NCBI GenBank assembly: GCA_910593695.2
Contig: OU343065.1
Location: 25,578,762 to 25,642,761, forward strand
Origin: Ocypus olens
Lineage: Eukaryota > Arthropoda > Insecta > Coleoptera > Staphylinidae
DNA: 64,000 bases
Direction: 5' to 3'
Part shown: piece after piece, positions 9,982-18,944 of the stretch
Layout: each line of letters begins with the position of its first letter
How positions within the stretch are numbered: position 1 is the first letter of the stretch
The notes under the pieces: model-generated
Told to the model about the DNA's origin: nothing
Seen by the model: the letters and a program-made list of their open reading frames with translations, nothing else
The model's database searches: none
Made by a program: the position numbers and the translations under genes

Positions 9982-10510
9982 CAGGGATGTGGAGTCGTGA
10001 CAAAAATGTAGCGACTCCGACTCCAGCTCCGATTCCATTTTTTTTTGTTTCGACTCCGACTCCGGCTCCGATTCCTCATTTTTTTATTCCGACTCCGACT
10101 CCAACTCCGACTCCGACTTCGGCTCCGACTCCATTTTTTTTTTGTTTCGACACCGACTCCGGCTCCGATTCCTCATTTTTTTATTCCGTCTCCGACTCCA
10201 ACTCCGACTCCGACTCCCACTCCAACGGTAACAACGTCGTATTTGAACAGTCAACATTCATTTTGCGTACCATATATACAAACTACAAAACTGTAGCGAC
10301 TCCGACTCCAGCTCCGACTCAATTTTTTTTGTTTCCGGCTCGGATTCCTCATTTTTTTATTCCGACTCCGACTCCAGCTTCTGGTACGACTCCAATTCCG
10401 ACTCTGGCTCCGACTTCGGCTCAGAAACCGACTCCGACTCCGACTCCAACGTTAACAACGTCGTATTTGAATAACAGTCAACATTCATTTTGCGTATCAT
10501 ATAAAACAAC
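9982..10510. repeat. CAGGGATG-headed element with GACTCC repeats in two tandem units
   Basis: It opens CAGGGATGTGGAGTCG, a hAT-like terminus. Two direct units follow (about 10005-10285 and 10286-10505). Each has a GTAGCGACTCCGACTCC head, a (GACTCC)n hexanucleotide tract with T-runs, and a non-repetitive tail AACAACGTCGTATTTGAA...CATTCATTTTGCGTA. No inverted right end was found. The long Thr/Pro-rich open frame across it is a by-product of the hexanucleotide and is not a gene. Confidence 0.75.
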
Positions 10511-10511
10511 T

Positions 10512-10739
10512 GTCAAAGAGGCAATAAAAACCTGTGCTTTTGATATATAGGGTTTTTTTTTTTAGATTACTTATGCGTCTATACTATTTTGTTTGTATAA
10601 TATACCATGTAAACAATTTATATTTTTTGTTAAATCTGGCTGAAAGACTTAGGTCGCTGGCCCATTGTATTCCTCTATAATTTATTATAAAATGAACATT
10701 TTTATAAAAAAAAACTATAAAAAAGATAACTATTTAGAA
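10512..10739. other. Unassigned AT-rich sequence
   Basis: AT-rich sequence between the GACTCC element and the tRNA-like sequence, with nothing recognised. Confidence 0.5.
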
Positions 10740-10812
10740 CTTCGCCAAAAGAATTTGAACCATCGACCTTGCGATTACAAACCGGGGATCTTACCAATGC
10801 GCCACGGGGTCA
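10740..10812 (-). tRNA. tRNA-like sequence (degenerate tRNA or SINE head)
   Basis: On the minus strand a 73-nt stretch has a box A-like TGGCGCATTGGTAAG, an anticodon-arm-like GGTTTGTAATC with a possible UGU anticodon, and a box B-like GGTTCAAATTC at tRNA spacing. The acceptor ends GACCCCG and GGCGAAG do not pair, and the T stem is weak. It is therefore not a working tRNA by eye. A tRNA pseudogene or the head of a tRNA-derived SINE fits better. Sequence after it is AT-rich with no clear SINE body. Confidence 0.5.
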
Positions 10813-11508
10813 ATATTGTTTCATTAACGTAAATGGTACATACACACTGCAAATAAAAAAAAAACCTTTTTTTCTCGAAAACGACTGAATAGTGCGCCCT
10901 ATTACTTGCACCTGTTACACTCCTAGTCATGACCTACACGTGTGCCTAAGATGGATCAAATCGGTGAGTCACACATCTGATCCTCCCCCTGTGAGATAAA
11001 TCAATTTCAAATAATCAACTTCAAATTTGAAATTGATTAGTCCCAATTTGAAGTTGAAAAGGTACAGTAGTAAATTTAGATTAAGATATCTAGACCAACA
11101 GAATTTGTTTAATGTTGCTTTAATTGACAACAAATACACAGAGAAATACGTTTTACTTGTTTTCAAATTCTTTGTATGCTCTTGAATTTTGCAACTCACC
11201 AAATTGAATGATAATTATATAAAATGTTAGATTTAAAAACTTCTTTCTAAGTGGCATTAGTAATAAGTTTGTTGCGTTAACTCACTATTAATTAGTTTAT
11301 AATTAAATGCAAACACGAACCGAGTCACAACTAAGCCAACACTGCAACACAGAAAACTCTGCATGTTTACACCGAAGCGTAACATCCTTGGAACCGGCGG
11401 ACTATTTTTAAACTGAATGTAATCGTTTATTGAATCTTACATGTGTTTCCTATTAGATTTCGTAATTTTTAAAATAAACCGATGTTCCAGACGTAATACA
11501 AATGGCTG
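10813..11508. other. Unassigned sequence
   Basis: There is a run of related AAATTTGAA/CAATTTCAA words near 10998-11050, forming weak inverted repeats. Nothing else was recognised. Confidence 0.4.
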
Positions 11509-11790
11509 TTAAGTGTGTCGGCGGAGGCAATATATTCGCCGGAGATAACCGTTATGGCCTGTTATCTGCAAATAATTAGTGGTCGAAATGAAGGCCTGTG
11601 GTCCATTTAGTTCGACTGCGTGGTCTGTTCCAATAGACAAATTGGCCACTTTATCACAGGCCATTCCAAAGGTGTACGGTGCACTTTCGTGATAATGGAT
11701 GTATGCGAATTTCCCGTTAAAACGGTCAACATTTTCCGATAAGGAAGGAAATTGAATGTTACAAATTGATAGTTTACGTAAGCAATTCAA
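11509..11790 (-). CDS. Hypothetical open frame, 93 codons
   Basis: I do not recognise this protein. Its composition is balanced, with no low-complexity run (for example ENVDRFNGKFAYIHYHESAP), and local GC content is higher than in the AT-rich flanks. Both points make it somewhat less likely to be chance than other short frames here. No signal peptide, membrane segment or known motif was seen, and no splice sites or neighbouring exons could be tied to it. It could be an exon, an old transposon piece or a random frame. Confidence 0.2.
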   Translation of the reverse strand: MNCLRKLSICNIQFPSLSENVDRFNGKFAYIHYHESAPYTFGMACDKVANLSIGTDHAVELNGPQAFISTTNYLQITGHNGYLRRIYCLRRHT

Positions 11791-11826
11791 TAGTTTTAAA
11801 ATGGTAAATATTTGAATGAATACTTA

Positions 11827-12024
11827 AGCTACGCGCACACTTATCGAAATCGGACGGACGGCTCGCATCGGATAAAATTGCTTAACACAGTTGTAAACGA
11901 GTCAATGCACATTTATCGGTATAGCATGGAACGGATAAATGTGCGTTGACTCGTTTACAAATGTGTTAAGCAATTTTTGCCGATGCGTGCCGTCCGTCAG
12001 ATTTCGGCGAGTGTGCGCGTAGCT
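11827..12024. mobile_element. Foldback MITE, 198 bp, PIF/Harbinger-like (copy B)
   Basis: This is the same length and sequence family as 7775-7972. It is palindromic from AGCTACGCGCACACTTATCG inward and is flanked by TTA at 11824-11826 and 12025-12027. Differences from copy A are scattered point changes. Confidence 0.85.
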
Positions 12025-12027
12025 TTA

Positions 12028-13029
12028 TTGTATTTCAAGCGGGTGTTACTATCATCGTAGGAAACCGTATGCACGTATATGCGTACATAGGGTTGCAAAC
12101 GATAAATTCCATATAAGGTGCGTCGGCAACAAAATCTTGTTTTTTAGCATAAAATTCAAATCAAGATTTTAGCATTCATGCTGAGAAACATCAAATTAAA
12201 TGATAAAAAGTAATAATTTATCTATAAATTGATAGTTGTTGAAAGTTTATGGTTACTGGAAAAATCAATAAATAACATTTTTAATGTGTATTCCTCCTAA
12301 TTATTTTACCTCACTGTTACTTCTTCAGGCGAATAAATGAAACACAAAAAATCATTTATCCAGTAAAACTTTCTTATTATAAATTGATTAAAACACTTCG
12401 GTTCGGTTTCACTATTTTTATTTTTCTCTCCGACTAGTTAAAAGTTTTATCATTTTCATGATTATTTGGACTACTAATTACTACTAAATTGAATCATATA
12501 ATCGATAGACCGCTACCACTAAAAACACAACTAATTGGATTTTTCGAGCATTTCTTTCACCTTGCAGCTCGACTTAATTGCAAAATACCTTAGCACCCTT
12601 TTAGAGGACTAGCTGAAAAATTAACACAGCCCATCCGCTCAAAGAAAGATCCACTTTTTCTTCCATTCCACTATCAAAGGGATATATCCGTGTCTGTCAA
12701 GCGAACGGAATGCAATTGATCGGAGCATGCGGAAGAGTGCTTTCTCTCAAAGTGAATTCCGCCTCGTTCCGTTCGTCTTGTTCTTAGCAATTACTTACAT
12801 AACTATATTCGGGATATTTATTAAGTTAATGTGGACATATTTTAAAATTTAACGCCCTCTCGGCCAAGTGGGAACGGCATTCGTTGAAATTATCGAACGG
12901 ACTTTATGATGCATAAAGTACTGCTCCAGGACGTGGACGCTTCTCTTCATTTCCTTTTTGCAACATATGCAGTATATTGGGATTTAAGGGATTACTTTTA
13001 TTGTGTAAGTTATGATTTGATTTACTTAT
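12028..13029. other. Unassigned AT-rich sequence
   Basis: No gene, RNA or repeat was recognised over about 1 kb. Confidence 0.45.
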
Positions 13030-13280
13030 ACAGAGTGCGAAATAGAAATTAGGTATTTTACAATTAACTTAAAAATACCAAAAATCATCCAAAACTAAAT
13101 TTTATTACACCAAAATGTTCACATACTCAAAAATGTTATATTTTTCAGATGACCTCAGATAGGTAGTGTCCATCCTTTCTCACACATTCTTAAATTTATT
13201 TTTCCCTAAATCTTTGTATTACCCTTTGCAGAAGGTCAGGTACAGTCATTTCTCGACGAACTGAATTGTTCCATTCCTTC
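13030..13280 (-). pseudogene. Tc1/mariner-type transposase C-terminal remnant
   Basis: On the minus strand, from about 13280 leftward, the frame reads EWNNSVRREMTVPDLLQRV, then IQRFREK and, after a stop, ECVRKDGHYLSEVI. This resembles the end of mariner-like transposases of the DUF4817 type, where a LxRVxxxFxxRLxxCxxxxGxHxExLI stretch precedes the stop. About 120 bp of AT-rich flank follows, then a possible terminal sequence ACAGAGTGCGAAAT. The catalytic core is missing. The LTR-family copy at 13285 begins exactly where the frame is cut, so that element probably inserted into or replaced the rest. Confidence 0.5.
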
Positions 13281-13284
13281 AGAC

Positions 13285-13836
13285 AGCGAAAAATCGCCTT
13301 CGATGACCTCCAGCTAGCTCTTGGAGTCGAGTCAGCAAGAAAATTAAATATATACACGCGAAAAACAAAAAATAAAAGTCACAAAAAGAAAAACAGTCAT
13401 GAAAGCAATAGTCACCAACACTTCACTTAGTTCGCACCGAGATGCCCGACGAGTTCGCGGAGGGGTGATCGGCGGCTCGGCGGTGATGGCAGCGGCGGCG
13501 ATGGCAGCGGCGGCGATGGCAGTGGCGGCGATGGCAGCGGCGGTGATGGCAGCGGCGGCGATGTCAGCGGTGGCGACGGTAGCGGCGGCGACGAAAGCGG
13601 CGGCGATGGCAGCGGCGGCGACGGCAGCGACAGTGACGGCAGCGGGGCGTCGTTAGATCGGCGGCTGCGGCGTCGTTGCATCGGCGGCTTCGGCGACGTC
13701 AGCGGCTCTGTTGCAGGACTTCGTGTCGAAGTGTCTGAGTTCTGAGTGATTGATGTAATTCTCTCGGATTGTGTTTTCAGCTCTTGTCTTGGACGATCTC
13801 CCTGTTTGATTGGCGAAGTGCTCCATGGCCTTTATA
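13285..13836 (-). mobile_element. 3' LTR (minus sense) of LTR element copy 2
   Basis: It contains in order the CGATGACCTCCAGCTAGCTC end block (13299), ATATATACACGCG, the AGTCAC/AACAGTCA words, TTCACTTAGTTCGCACCG, a GGC/GAT minisatellite, and the LTR head ending CCATGGCCTTTATA at 13836. The segment 13334-13725 repeats directly at 18189-18481, which defines the LTR pair. The left terminus is blurred: the canonical TGTCAC is not preserved. Confidence 0.7.
13480..13640. repeat. GATGGCAGCGGCGGC minisatellite in the LTR
   Basis: About ten 15-bp units of the form GATGGCAGCGGCGGC sit inside the LTR. Other LTR copies have shorter or diverged versions of the same tract (4816-4915, 5810-5930, 6225-6310, 18345-18400, 57045-57120, 61625-61650). 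Long open frames in this region, such as Ala/Met-rich and Ser/Pro-rich runs, are artefacts of the repeat. Confidence 0.9.
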
Positions 13837-14824
13837 GTGTCCACTCCCTGCTCTGCTCCAGATTGCAGGTGTTGGTGATAGGGTGCGACGGGAGCATCGA
13901 CATCGGGGCACGTGGTCGAACCGGCAAATCGAGACGATTTTGTCAAGTACGCAGGCAGCTAGGAGGCGGATCAGCAGTCCATTGTGTTATCCTCGCAGCT
14001 GCACATTTCACTAATTGTTTTGCGAAAACGGTCTTAGGGTTGTCCTCAATGCGTCGGCGCTCAGCGGGTGGAGGATCATCTTCATTGTGTTGTTTGTACC
14101 GGCAGCTGTACTTCTTCGAAAATTATCTCGTTTGAAAATTTCAATAAAGCGGATTTATGATAATTTTGAAAAGGAGTAATGGTTAGCTCATGAAATGCAA
14201 ATTAAGATAATTACGCAGTTGTTAAGATGCGTAGATAACAAACGGCCCCGGAAAACGAGAGAATTTTGAAGAGCGTAGAAAGTATGCACATGTGATGACT
14301 GCCAGTTGCAGTCGTCATCATGGGTATGTCTTCACGAGGGTGGATCTTGAGGTGTGAGGGGATTCGGTCTTCCCACACTGGATCCAAGTTCCACTGGGAA
14401 CTGGTGTTGGGCGTCTTGGAAAGGCAGCACTGGCTGCTCTCGACGCTGGTCCTTGGCGATCCATCCGCGATGGTGGTGCGAGGGGATTCGGGTATCTTGA
14501 CACCGGATCTCTGCATCTCTGGATGCCTGGGCCCTAGGAGTCACGTCTGGTCCTGGCCGAGGACGAGCTGTCATCCTGGAGTGCACTTGCAAGGCGGGAA
14601 ACAAGACGTGCGGTTAGTCTCTCCAGTCCTTGGGGCAGCTGGTACATTGGACTCCGGGGCGGAGCACGGAGCGGCTGGAGCTGGAGGTGGTCTGGTTGGA
14701 TGTTGTTATCTAATCATGGGTACGACTGCATGAGTTCCCGCATGCAGACGGTGGTGTGTGTCTGGGCTGGTGTTGTGGGCGGTACTGGTTCTGACGCCTT
14801 CGTAATTTGGAACGGTTTTCCATG

Positions 14825-14836
14825 TGTACAAACAGC
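14825..14836. repeat. Target-site duplication of nested LINE, left copy
   Basis: TGTACAAACAGC here and TGTACACACAGC at 16910-16921 bracket the LINE. The uninterrupted site in copy 1 (about 2936) reads GTGTACACACAGCT once. Confidence 0.85.
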
Positions 14837-14910
14837 CAGGGAGAGGGACCATACAGGCGGTCACGGACCTCACAAGATAGTTAACGACCAACAAATGAAA
14901 AGAAACACAC

Positions 14911-15860
14911 GCTAGTGGTTCTGCTGGATTTGAAGAACGCCTTAAATCTGGCCACCTGCAATAGACCGGCGGATGGAGATTGCAGGCGTCCCGGACGATC
15001 TTAGGAAGGCCGCAAACAATTTTATGGAGGGGAGAAAGGTACAGCTGGGTAAGGTACAGAAGAACCTGAGTAGAGGTTATCCACAAGGCTCCCGTTTGGG
15101 CCCAACGCCGTGGGCCATCATGATTGAGGAGTGGTTTGAGGGCATAAAAGAATTAAACGAACAAGAACGAGAAACATTGGGGTTCCGCAACATCTCTGGA
15201 GCAGGGACGTCCAAGTTACTGCATATGCATACGCTACAGCCAACAAAGGCTCCTCGAGTAAGGAAATTGAAAGAATTTGGAAGGAAGCGTGGGAAGCCTG
15301 CAGGAGGTTCGCGGCAAGCTGCAGTATAACTTTTAAAAGACAGAGTGTATGTTTGTTCCGCACGGGAATTGCGTAATGCCGCCGTGTATTGAAATGGAGG
15401 GGGTGAGGTTGACAATGAAGGGTAGCGTAAAGTATCTTGGAATCACTATTGATGCAAAGCTCAATTTCCTTGACAACATCAAGGAGGTGAGGCAAAAGAC
15501 GACAGCATCCTCGTGTAAGATCATTGGTATGCTTCGCCGGAAGTGGGGGGGGGGAGGTAAACCAGAAGTCCTGAAAACAATATACGAAAGAGTTTTCAAG
15601 CCCGCCATAAAATACGGAAAAGAGGTCTGGGGGAATAAAGCTAGAGATACGAGGGTTATTAAACAACTGGCAGCCATACAGAGACCATTTCTTCTAGCTG
15701 TCACAAGAGCCTATAGTACTACACTCACGGCAGCTCTACAAGTACTGGCTGGCATTGCTCCTATTCGCATCGAGGCGAGCGTGGCAGAGGAGGAATGGTC
15801 GAAGGATGAACTTGAACGCATGAGAGATAACCAAATAATAACTCAGCCTGGGAAGGAATG
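14911..15860 (+). pseudogene. LINE reverse transcriptase, C-terminal part (broken)
   Basis: The frame begins LVVLLDLKNALNLATC (palm motif, LDLKNAF type, near 14911). It continues, after a frame change, with LSRGYPQGSRLGPTPW (near 15068, the usual xxRGxPQGSxLGPxLW). It then runs through the thumb, GSVKYLGITIDAKLNF (15422) and a conserved AIQRPFLLAVTRAYSTT stretch (15673). The catalytic YADD box near 15224 reads AYAYAT, so both aspartates are lost. At least two frameshifts separate 14911-14970, 14973-15329 and 15349-15861. The protein copied element RNA at the nick in a live element. Here it is clearly inactive. Confidence 0.8.
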
Positions 15861-16370
15861 AGGAAGGAGGGCCTCGTAGGAGGAACAAAGATCGGGGTAG
15901 ATGCCTCGATAAGGGAAGAAGGACTCGTAGGGACAGGATGGGCCATGAAGAGCATAGCTGGCAGGGAAAAAGGAAACATGAGGATTAGGGATGGCTTAAG
16001 TAGCCTCGAAGCAGAAATGGCGGCAATACAAGAGAGCCTGCGGCAGGCGAATACCAGAGGGGATACACAAATTACTATAGAGTCCGATGCGAAGACGGCT
16101 GTAGAAATGATTCATAATAAAACAACCAGGAACACGAAGGTTATTTGCATACAAATGGAAGTGAAGAGGCTGAAGAGGAGGGGAGTGGAAGTAGCGGTTG
16201 TCTGGGGGAAAGGACACATAGCAAATAACCGAGTAGCCCACGAGATGGCAAGAGCCAGGAAAAACCTCGACTCCACAATAATCTCAGAGGGCAAAGGGAC
16301 AAAGCAGGCAAGGAAGACGACAATCAACAAATGGCAATCGAAATGGGACCGTGGAGAAAGAGGAAGATAA
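15858..16370 (+). pseudogene. LINE RNase H domain
   Basis: The 170-codon frame has the RNase H order: VDASIREEGLVGTGWAM near residue 14 (first catalytic Asp), SSLEAEMAAIQESL (catalytic Glu), ITIESDAKTAVEMI (catalytic Asp), and VVWGKGHIANNRVAHEMA. The last keeps the His-containing outer loop but has N where the final catalytic Asp is usual (xGNExAD type). It overlaps the RT frame by one codon in a different phase and is followed at once by the C-terminal frame, so the original single ORF has been split by frameshifts. Length and spacing fit the family. Confidence 0.8.
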
Positions 16371-16739
16371 GTGCACGAGCTGTGCAGAGAAGTGGGGTTG
16401 GATAACTTGGGACTTAACCGCAAAGCCGTCCAACTGTGCTCGAAACACGGCAATATAGAGGCCTACCTCAAGAGATTCAGGTTAAGAAAGACAGATGGGG
16501 AATGCGATTGCGGGGAAGGACTGGAGGATCTGAGGCACATAAGGGAGCGGTGCAAAGTATTTCAAAGAGTACAAGCGAGGAAAGCATTAGCGGAGGCATA
16601 CGGCGACCTAGACATAGAACTGCGAAGGGAAAACAAGGCGAGCTCCATACACGTAGATAAGATCAATAAGTGGGCGGAAATGGTAATAGAAGGTGAGGGA
16701 CGAAGAGTAACCAGACTAAATCTTAAAATCTGTAAATAA
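16371..16739 (+). pseudogene. LINE ORF2 C-terminal zinc-finger region
   Basis: This frame contains GNIEAYLKRFRLRKTDGECD, followed by CGEGLEDLRHIRERC. The arrangement is a Cys-x-Cys-x8-His-x4-Cys finger preceded by a GxxxxYLxRF motif, both usual at the end of ORF2 in I/R1/Jockey-type LINEs. The stop at 16739 lies directly before CTGTAATAACTG tandem units, so this is the natural end of the coding region. It continues the RNase H frame (15858-16370) after a single in-frame stop at 16368-16370. Confidence 0.75.
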
Positions 16740-16770
16740 CTGTAATAACTGTAAATAACTGTAAATAGAA
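16731..16770 (+). repeat. LINE 3' tandem tail, (CTGTAAATAA)n
   Basis: Three to four units of about 10 bp (CTGTAAATAA with variants) immediately follow the ORF2 stop. A further roughly 140 bp lies before the target duplication. Confidence 0.75.
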
Positions 16771-16909
16771 CAAATAAACGGAATCCCCGCTAATTTTTGG
16801 TTGTTGGGATGGTGTTCTACTTGGTGGTGGTGGCGCTAGATAGGGGGAATAACACGTGCTCAATGCCGAGAGGTGGGAGAGCCATTAACATTAATATACC
16901 TTATATTCC

Positions 16910-16921
16910 TGTACACACAGC
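16910..16921. repeat. Target-site duplication of nested LINE, right copy
   Basis: TGTACACACAGC, the partner of 14825-14836. Confidence 0.85.
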
Positions 16922-17062
16922 TGGTCGGGGCGGCGTCACGACACGTTCCTGGGTGGTGCCTGCGTGTCTTTATGCGGATGCGGATTGTTCGTTCATGGCG
17001 CACTGAAGCATTCGTGAGGGCACTTACACCACGTTATTGCGTCTTTCCGTGGGGAACTAACG

Positions 17063-17389
17063 CTAAGTATAAAATTGGCAGAGGTCGCGGTCGCAGTCAC
17101 TCGCATCACGATTCGCGGGTCCGTAATCGTGATAGCAACTTCGGTGGCGGTCGCGGTTGTGGCGGGTCGCCTTCCGTAGGCGGAGCTTGCGGCGTCTAAA
17201 GCAGCTGATGTGGCGTCTTTGTTTGACGGGAAGTTGCAGGTGGGCCGGAGAGCGTCGCTTCCTCGGGCGGTTGCAACGTCTGGGACGGCTGGTGCGGTTT
17301 TTGATCACGGCGTCTGTGGATGACGAAAGGAGGGACTCCTCTGTAGACCTCGTAGCGTCGTGGGTTGACACGGCGTCATGGGGCGTCAA
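17063..17389 (-). pseudogene. Arg/His-rich internal segment of LTR family, copy 2
   Basis: This frame contains RPRKRRSPAHLQLPVKQRRH, later ATRHNRDRHRSCYHDYGP. The corresponding frame in copy 3 (60206-60721 minus) has RLRKRHSPAQLQLPINQRC and ATRHTRDPHRSYHHDYGP. Similar protein text in two diverged DNA copies, in the same orientation as the gag-like start, suggests a basic nucleic-acid-binding tail of the Gag-like protein. There is no CCHC knuckle. The family is not recognised and the role is inferred. Confidence 0.45.
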
Positions 17390-17808
17390 ACTGGACCAGT
17401 AGGCGGAGCTTCTTCAGGCGTCTGGCAACGACGTCGGGCTCTACTGTGGGTTTCTGGGTGAGTACGAAGATAGCGATCTTTAAGTCGAACGGCCCCGGTA
17501 AGTCCATCTTTGTGGCCAAGGAGAGGTGCGGCGTCATGGTTGGCGGCAGCATGATCAGCGGCGTCTTATTCCTCTGGCGTCGTTCCGCAGGCAATTTCCA
17601 CCATGCGATGTGGCCACGTGGTTGCACGGCAGCGAGGGCTGGGGAGACGATGGTGGCACAGTTATGACGGTGACGGCTGCGGTGATGACGGGTAGGACTG
17701 AGGCCTGGACCTGCGGCATCCTCATCGCCGCGACTGGCAGCAAAGTCGGCCCTAGCACGATGGTGGTTATTGCTGCGGCAAGAACTGGATGGTCCGCGGC
17801 AAGGGACG

Positions 17809-18213
17809 TCACTGACGCAATTGTGGTGCTGGCGTCTTCGGTGGCGAGGTCCTCTCGGGAAAGTCGTAGCGATGACGTTCCTGGTGGCGTTGAATTTCGT
17901 CGTGCTGGCGTATAATCGCGTCTCGTTTTTCCCGCCGGATCATCGCAATTTCCCTCTCAATTCGAAGGTAACGAACTTTTTCGTCATACATTGGCTTCTC
18001 GAAGGCGATCGCTTTGTCGATCTCTGTATCTCTCCTCCTTGGTGCTGGCATCCTCGGGTCATGGGCGTAGACTCGGCCTAGACTGGGGAGACACTTGTCA
18101 ACGGGGGTCGCAGCACAAGAAGCACAAAGGATATGGGCAGAGGCAGAAAAATTCTGATAGGCGCGATAATTTACACACGGATTATGTACAGCAAGAAAAT
18201 AAAATATATACAC
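17809..18213 (-). pseudogene. Gag-like N-terminal region of LTR family, copy 2
   Basis: This is the best-preserved gag-like segment. The useful part runs from about 18070 leftward: AIAFEKPMYDEKVRYLRIER, then EIAMIRREKRDAIIRQHDEI, then RYDFPERTSPPKTPAP. It predicts a charged helix that could form a coiled coil and a proline-rich linker. The first ~50 residues of the longer frame lie in LTR sequence and are not part of the protein. The likely natural start, MSPNSRPSSRPRSEDENYND, is better seen in the array units at 56.0-56.3 kb. No zinc knuckle or enzymatic motif was found. Confidence 0.5.
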
Positions 18214-18481
18214 GCGGGAAAGTCAGAAATAAAAGTCACGAAAAGAAAAAACAGTCACGAAAGCAATAGTCACCAACACTTCACTTAGTTCGCACCGGGA
18301 TGCCCGACGAGTTCGCGGAGAGGAGACTGGCGGCTCGGAGGCAAAGACCGCGGCGGCGACGGCAGCGACGGCGATGGCAGTGGCGGCAATGGCAGTGGGG
18401 CGTCGTTGGATCGGCGGCTTCGGCGTTGTTGGATCGGCGGCCGCGGCGACGTCAGCAGCTCTGTTGTAGGACTTCATGTTT
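18096..18481 (-). mobile_element. 5' LTR (minus sense) of LTR element copy 2, truncated
   Basis: Starts TGTCAACGGGGG at 18096 and matches the left LTR through AATAGTCACCAACACTTCAC, the GCCCGACGAGTTCGCGGAG region and GGCGACGTCAGC. Homology stops at about 18481, about 110 bp before the expected LTR end, so the outer edge is lost. The block between the first CACGGGG-type bases and GCAGCACAAG is also deleted relative to other LTRs. Confidence 0.7.
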
Positions 18482-18640
18482 CCTAGGTATTTAAACCGCT
18501 ATAAAGCTAACTGTGCCGTGACTTTTCTTTAAACCGACAAGTGGCAAAAAAAGTTTGAGAACAGCGAGAGTGATCTGGTTTTCTGTACCGTTGAACAGCT
18601 TTAGATATTGCGGTATGGAAAACTCCAAGGGTCTATGCAG

Positions 18641-18838
18641 TAGAGATGGGCAAAACGACTCTTTTTGTGAGTTTACTTATCACAAAGGAGTGGACGATTC
18701 AAGTAACTCTTGACTCTTTTGAAAAATTAAAAAATATGTCGGGGAAATGTGATGAGCAAAACAAAAGACACTTGACTCTCGACTTATTTCTAAGAGTCGT
18801 TTCTTTTCATCGACTCACTAATGAGTTATCCAATTCCA
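18641..18838. mobile_element. Possible hAT-like insert with GACTC-rich interior
   Basis: Begins TAGAGATGGGCAAAACGACTC. The flanking 8-mers CTATGCAG (18633-18640) and CTGTGCAG (18839-18846) agree at seven of eight positions. The interior has several GACTC/GAGTC words. The right end does not mirror the left, so the call rests on the head sequence and the duplication only. Confidence 0.45.
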
Positions 18839-18944
18839 CTGTGCAGTAGACCTCAAGTAGGCTTCAGCCTTCATCCGTCAAAAGAACTGATTAGACGTAT
18901 TCATCACGATTTAAATTTCTAGTTTGATGATTCATATTACACAC

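Larger units (their letters stand above)
14837..16909 (+). mobile_element. 5'-truncated RNase H-bearing LINE (I/LOA-type group)
   Basis: The 2.07 kb insert is bracketed by a 12-bp target duplication. It encodes the last part of a reverse transcriptase, an RNase H domain and a C-terminal CCHC-like motif, and ends with tandem CTGTAAATAA units and about 130 bp more. Possession of RNase H separates it from R1 and Jockey-type elements and suggests the I/LOA group. The 5' end lies within the RT, as expected from incomplete target-primed reverse transcription. Confidence 0.8.
13837..18095 (-). mobile_element. Internal region of LTR element copy 2 with nested LINE
   Basis: After removal of the LINE insert (14837-16909 and one target copy), the internal region is about 2.17 kb, matching about 2.07 kb in copy 3 after its inserts are removed. 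The right side (LTR-proximal in minus sense) carries the gag-like start. The left side ends with a purine-rich run on the minus strand just before the LTR (GGAGCAGAGCAGGGAG), a possible polypurine tract. No protease, RT, RNase H or integrase motif is visible in any copy, so the family is probably mobilised by a partner's enzymes. Confidence 0.65.

Noticed and set aside
9987..10550. 187-codon Thr/Pro-rich open frame
   Set aside because: It is generated by the GACTCC hexanucleotide repeat. A second overlapping frame is also open, and the tandem unit, not a protein, explains the pattern.
10740..10812. Functional tRNA-Thr gene
   Set aside because: The box A and box B-like words are present, but the acceptor stem does not pair and the T stem is weak, so only a tRNA-like relic is claimed.
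13399..13681. Ala/Met-rich (plus) and Ser/Pro-rich (minus) frames
   Set aside because: Both come from the GATGGCAGCGGCGGC minisatellite inside an LTR and are not conserved in other LTR copies.
15077..16453. Long minus-strand frames of 112-182 codons opposite the LINE
   Set aside because: They are antisense shadows of the RT/RNase H coding strand, which carries recognisable motifs.
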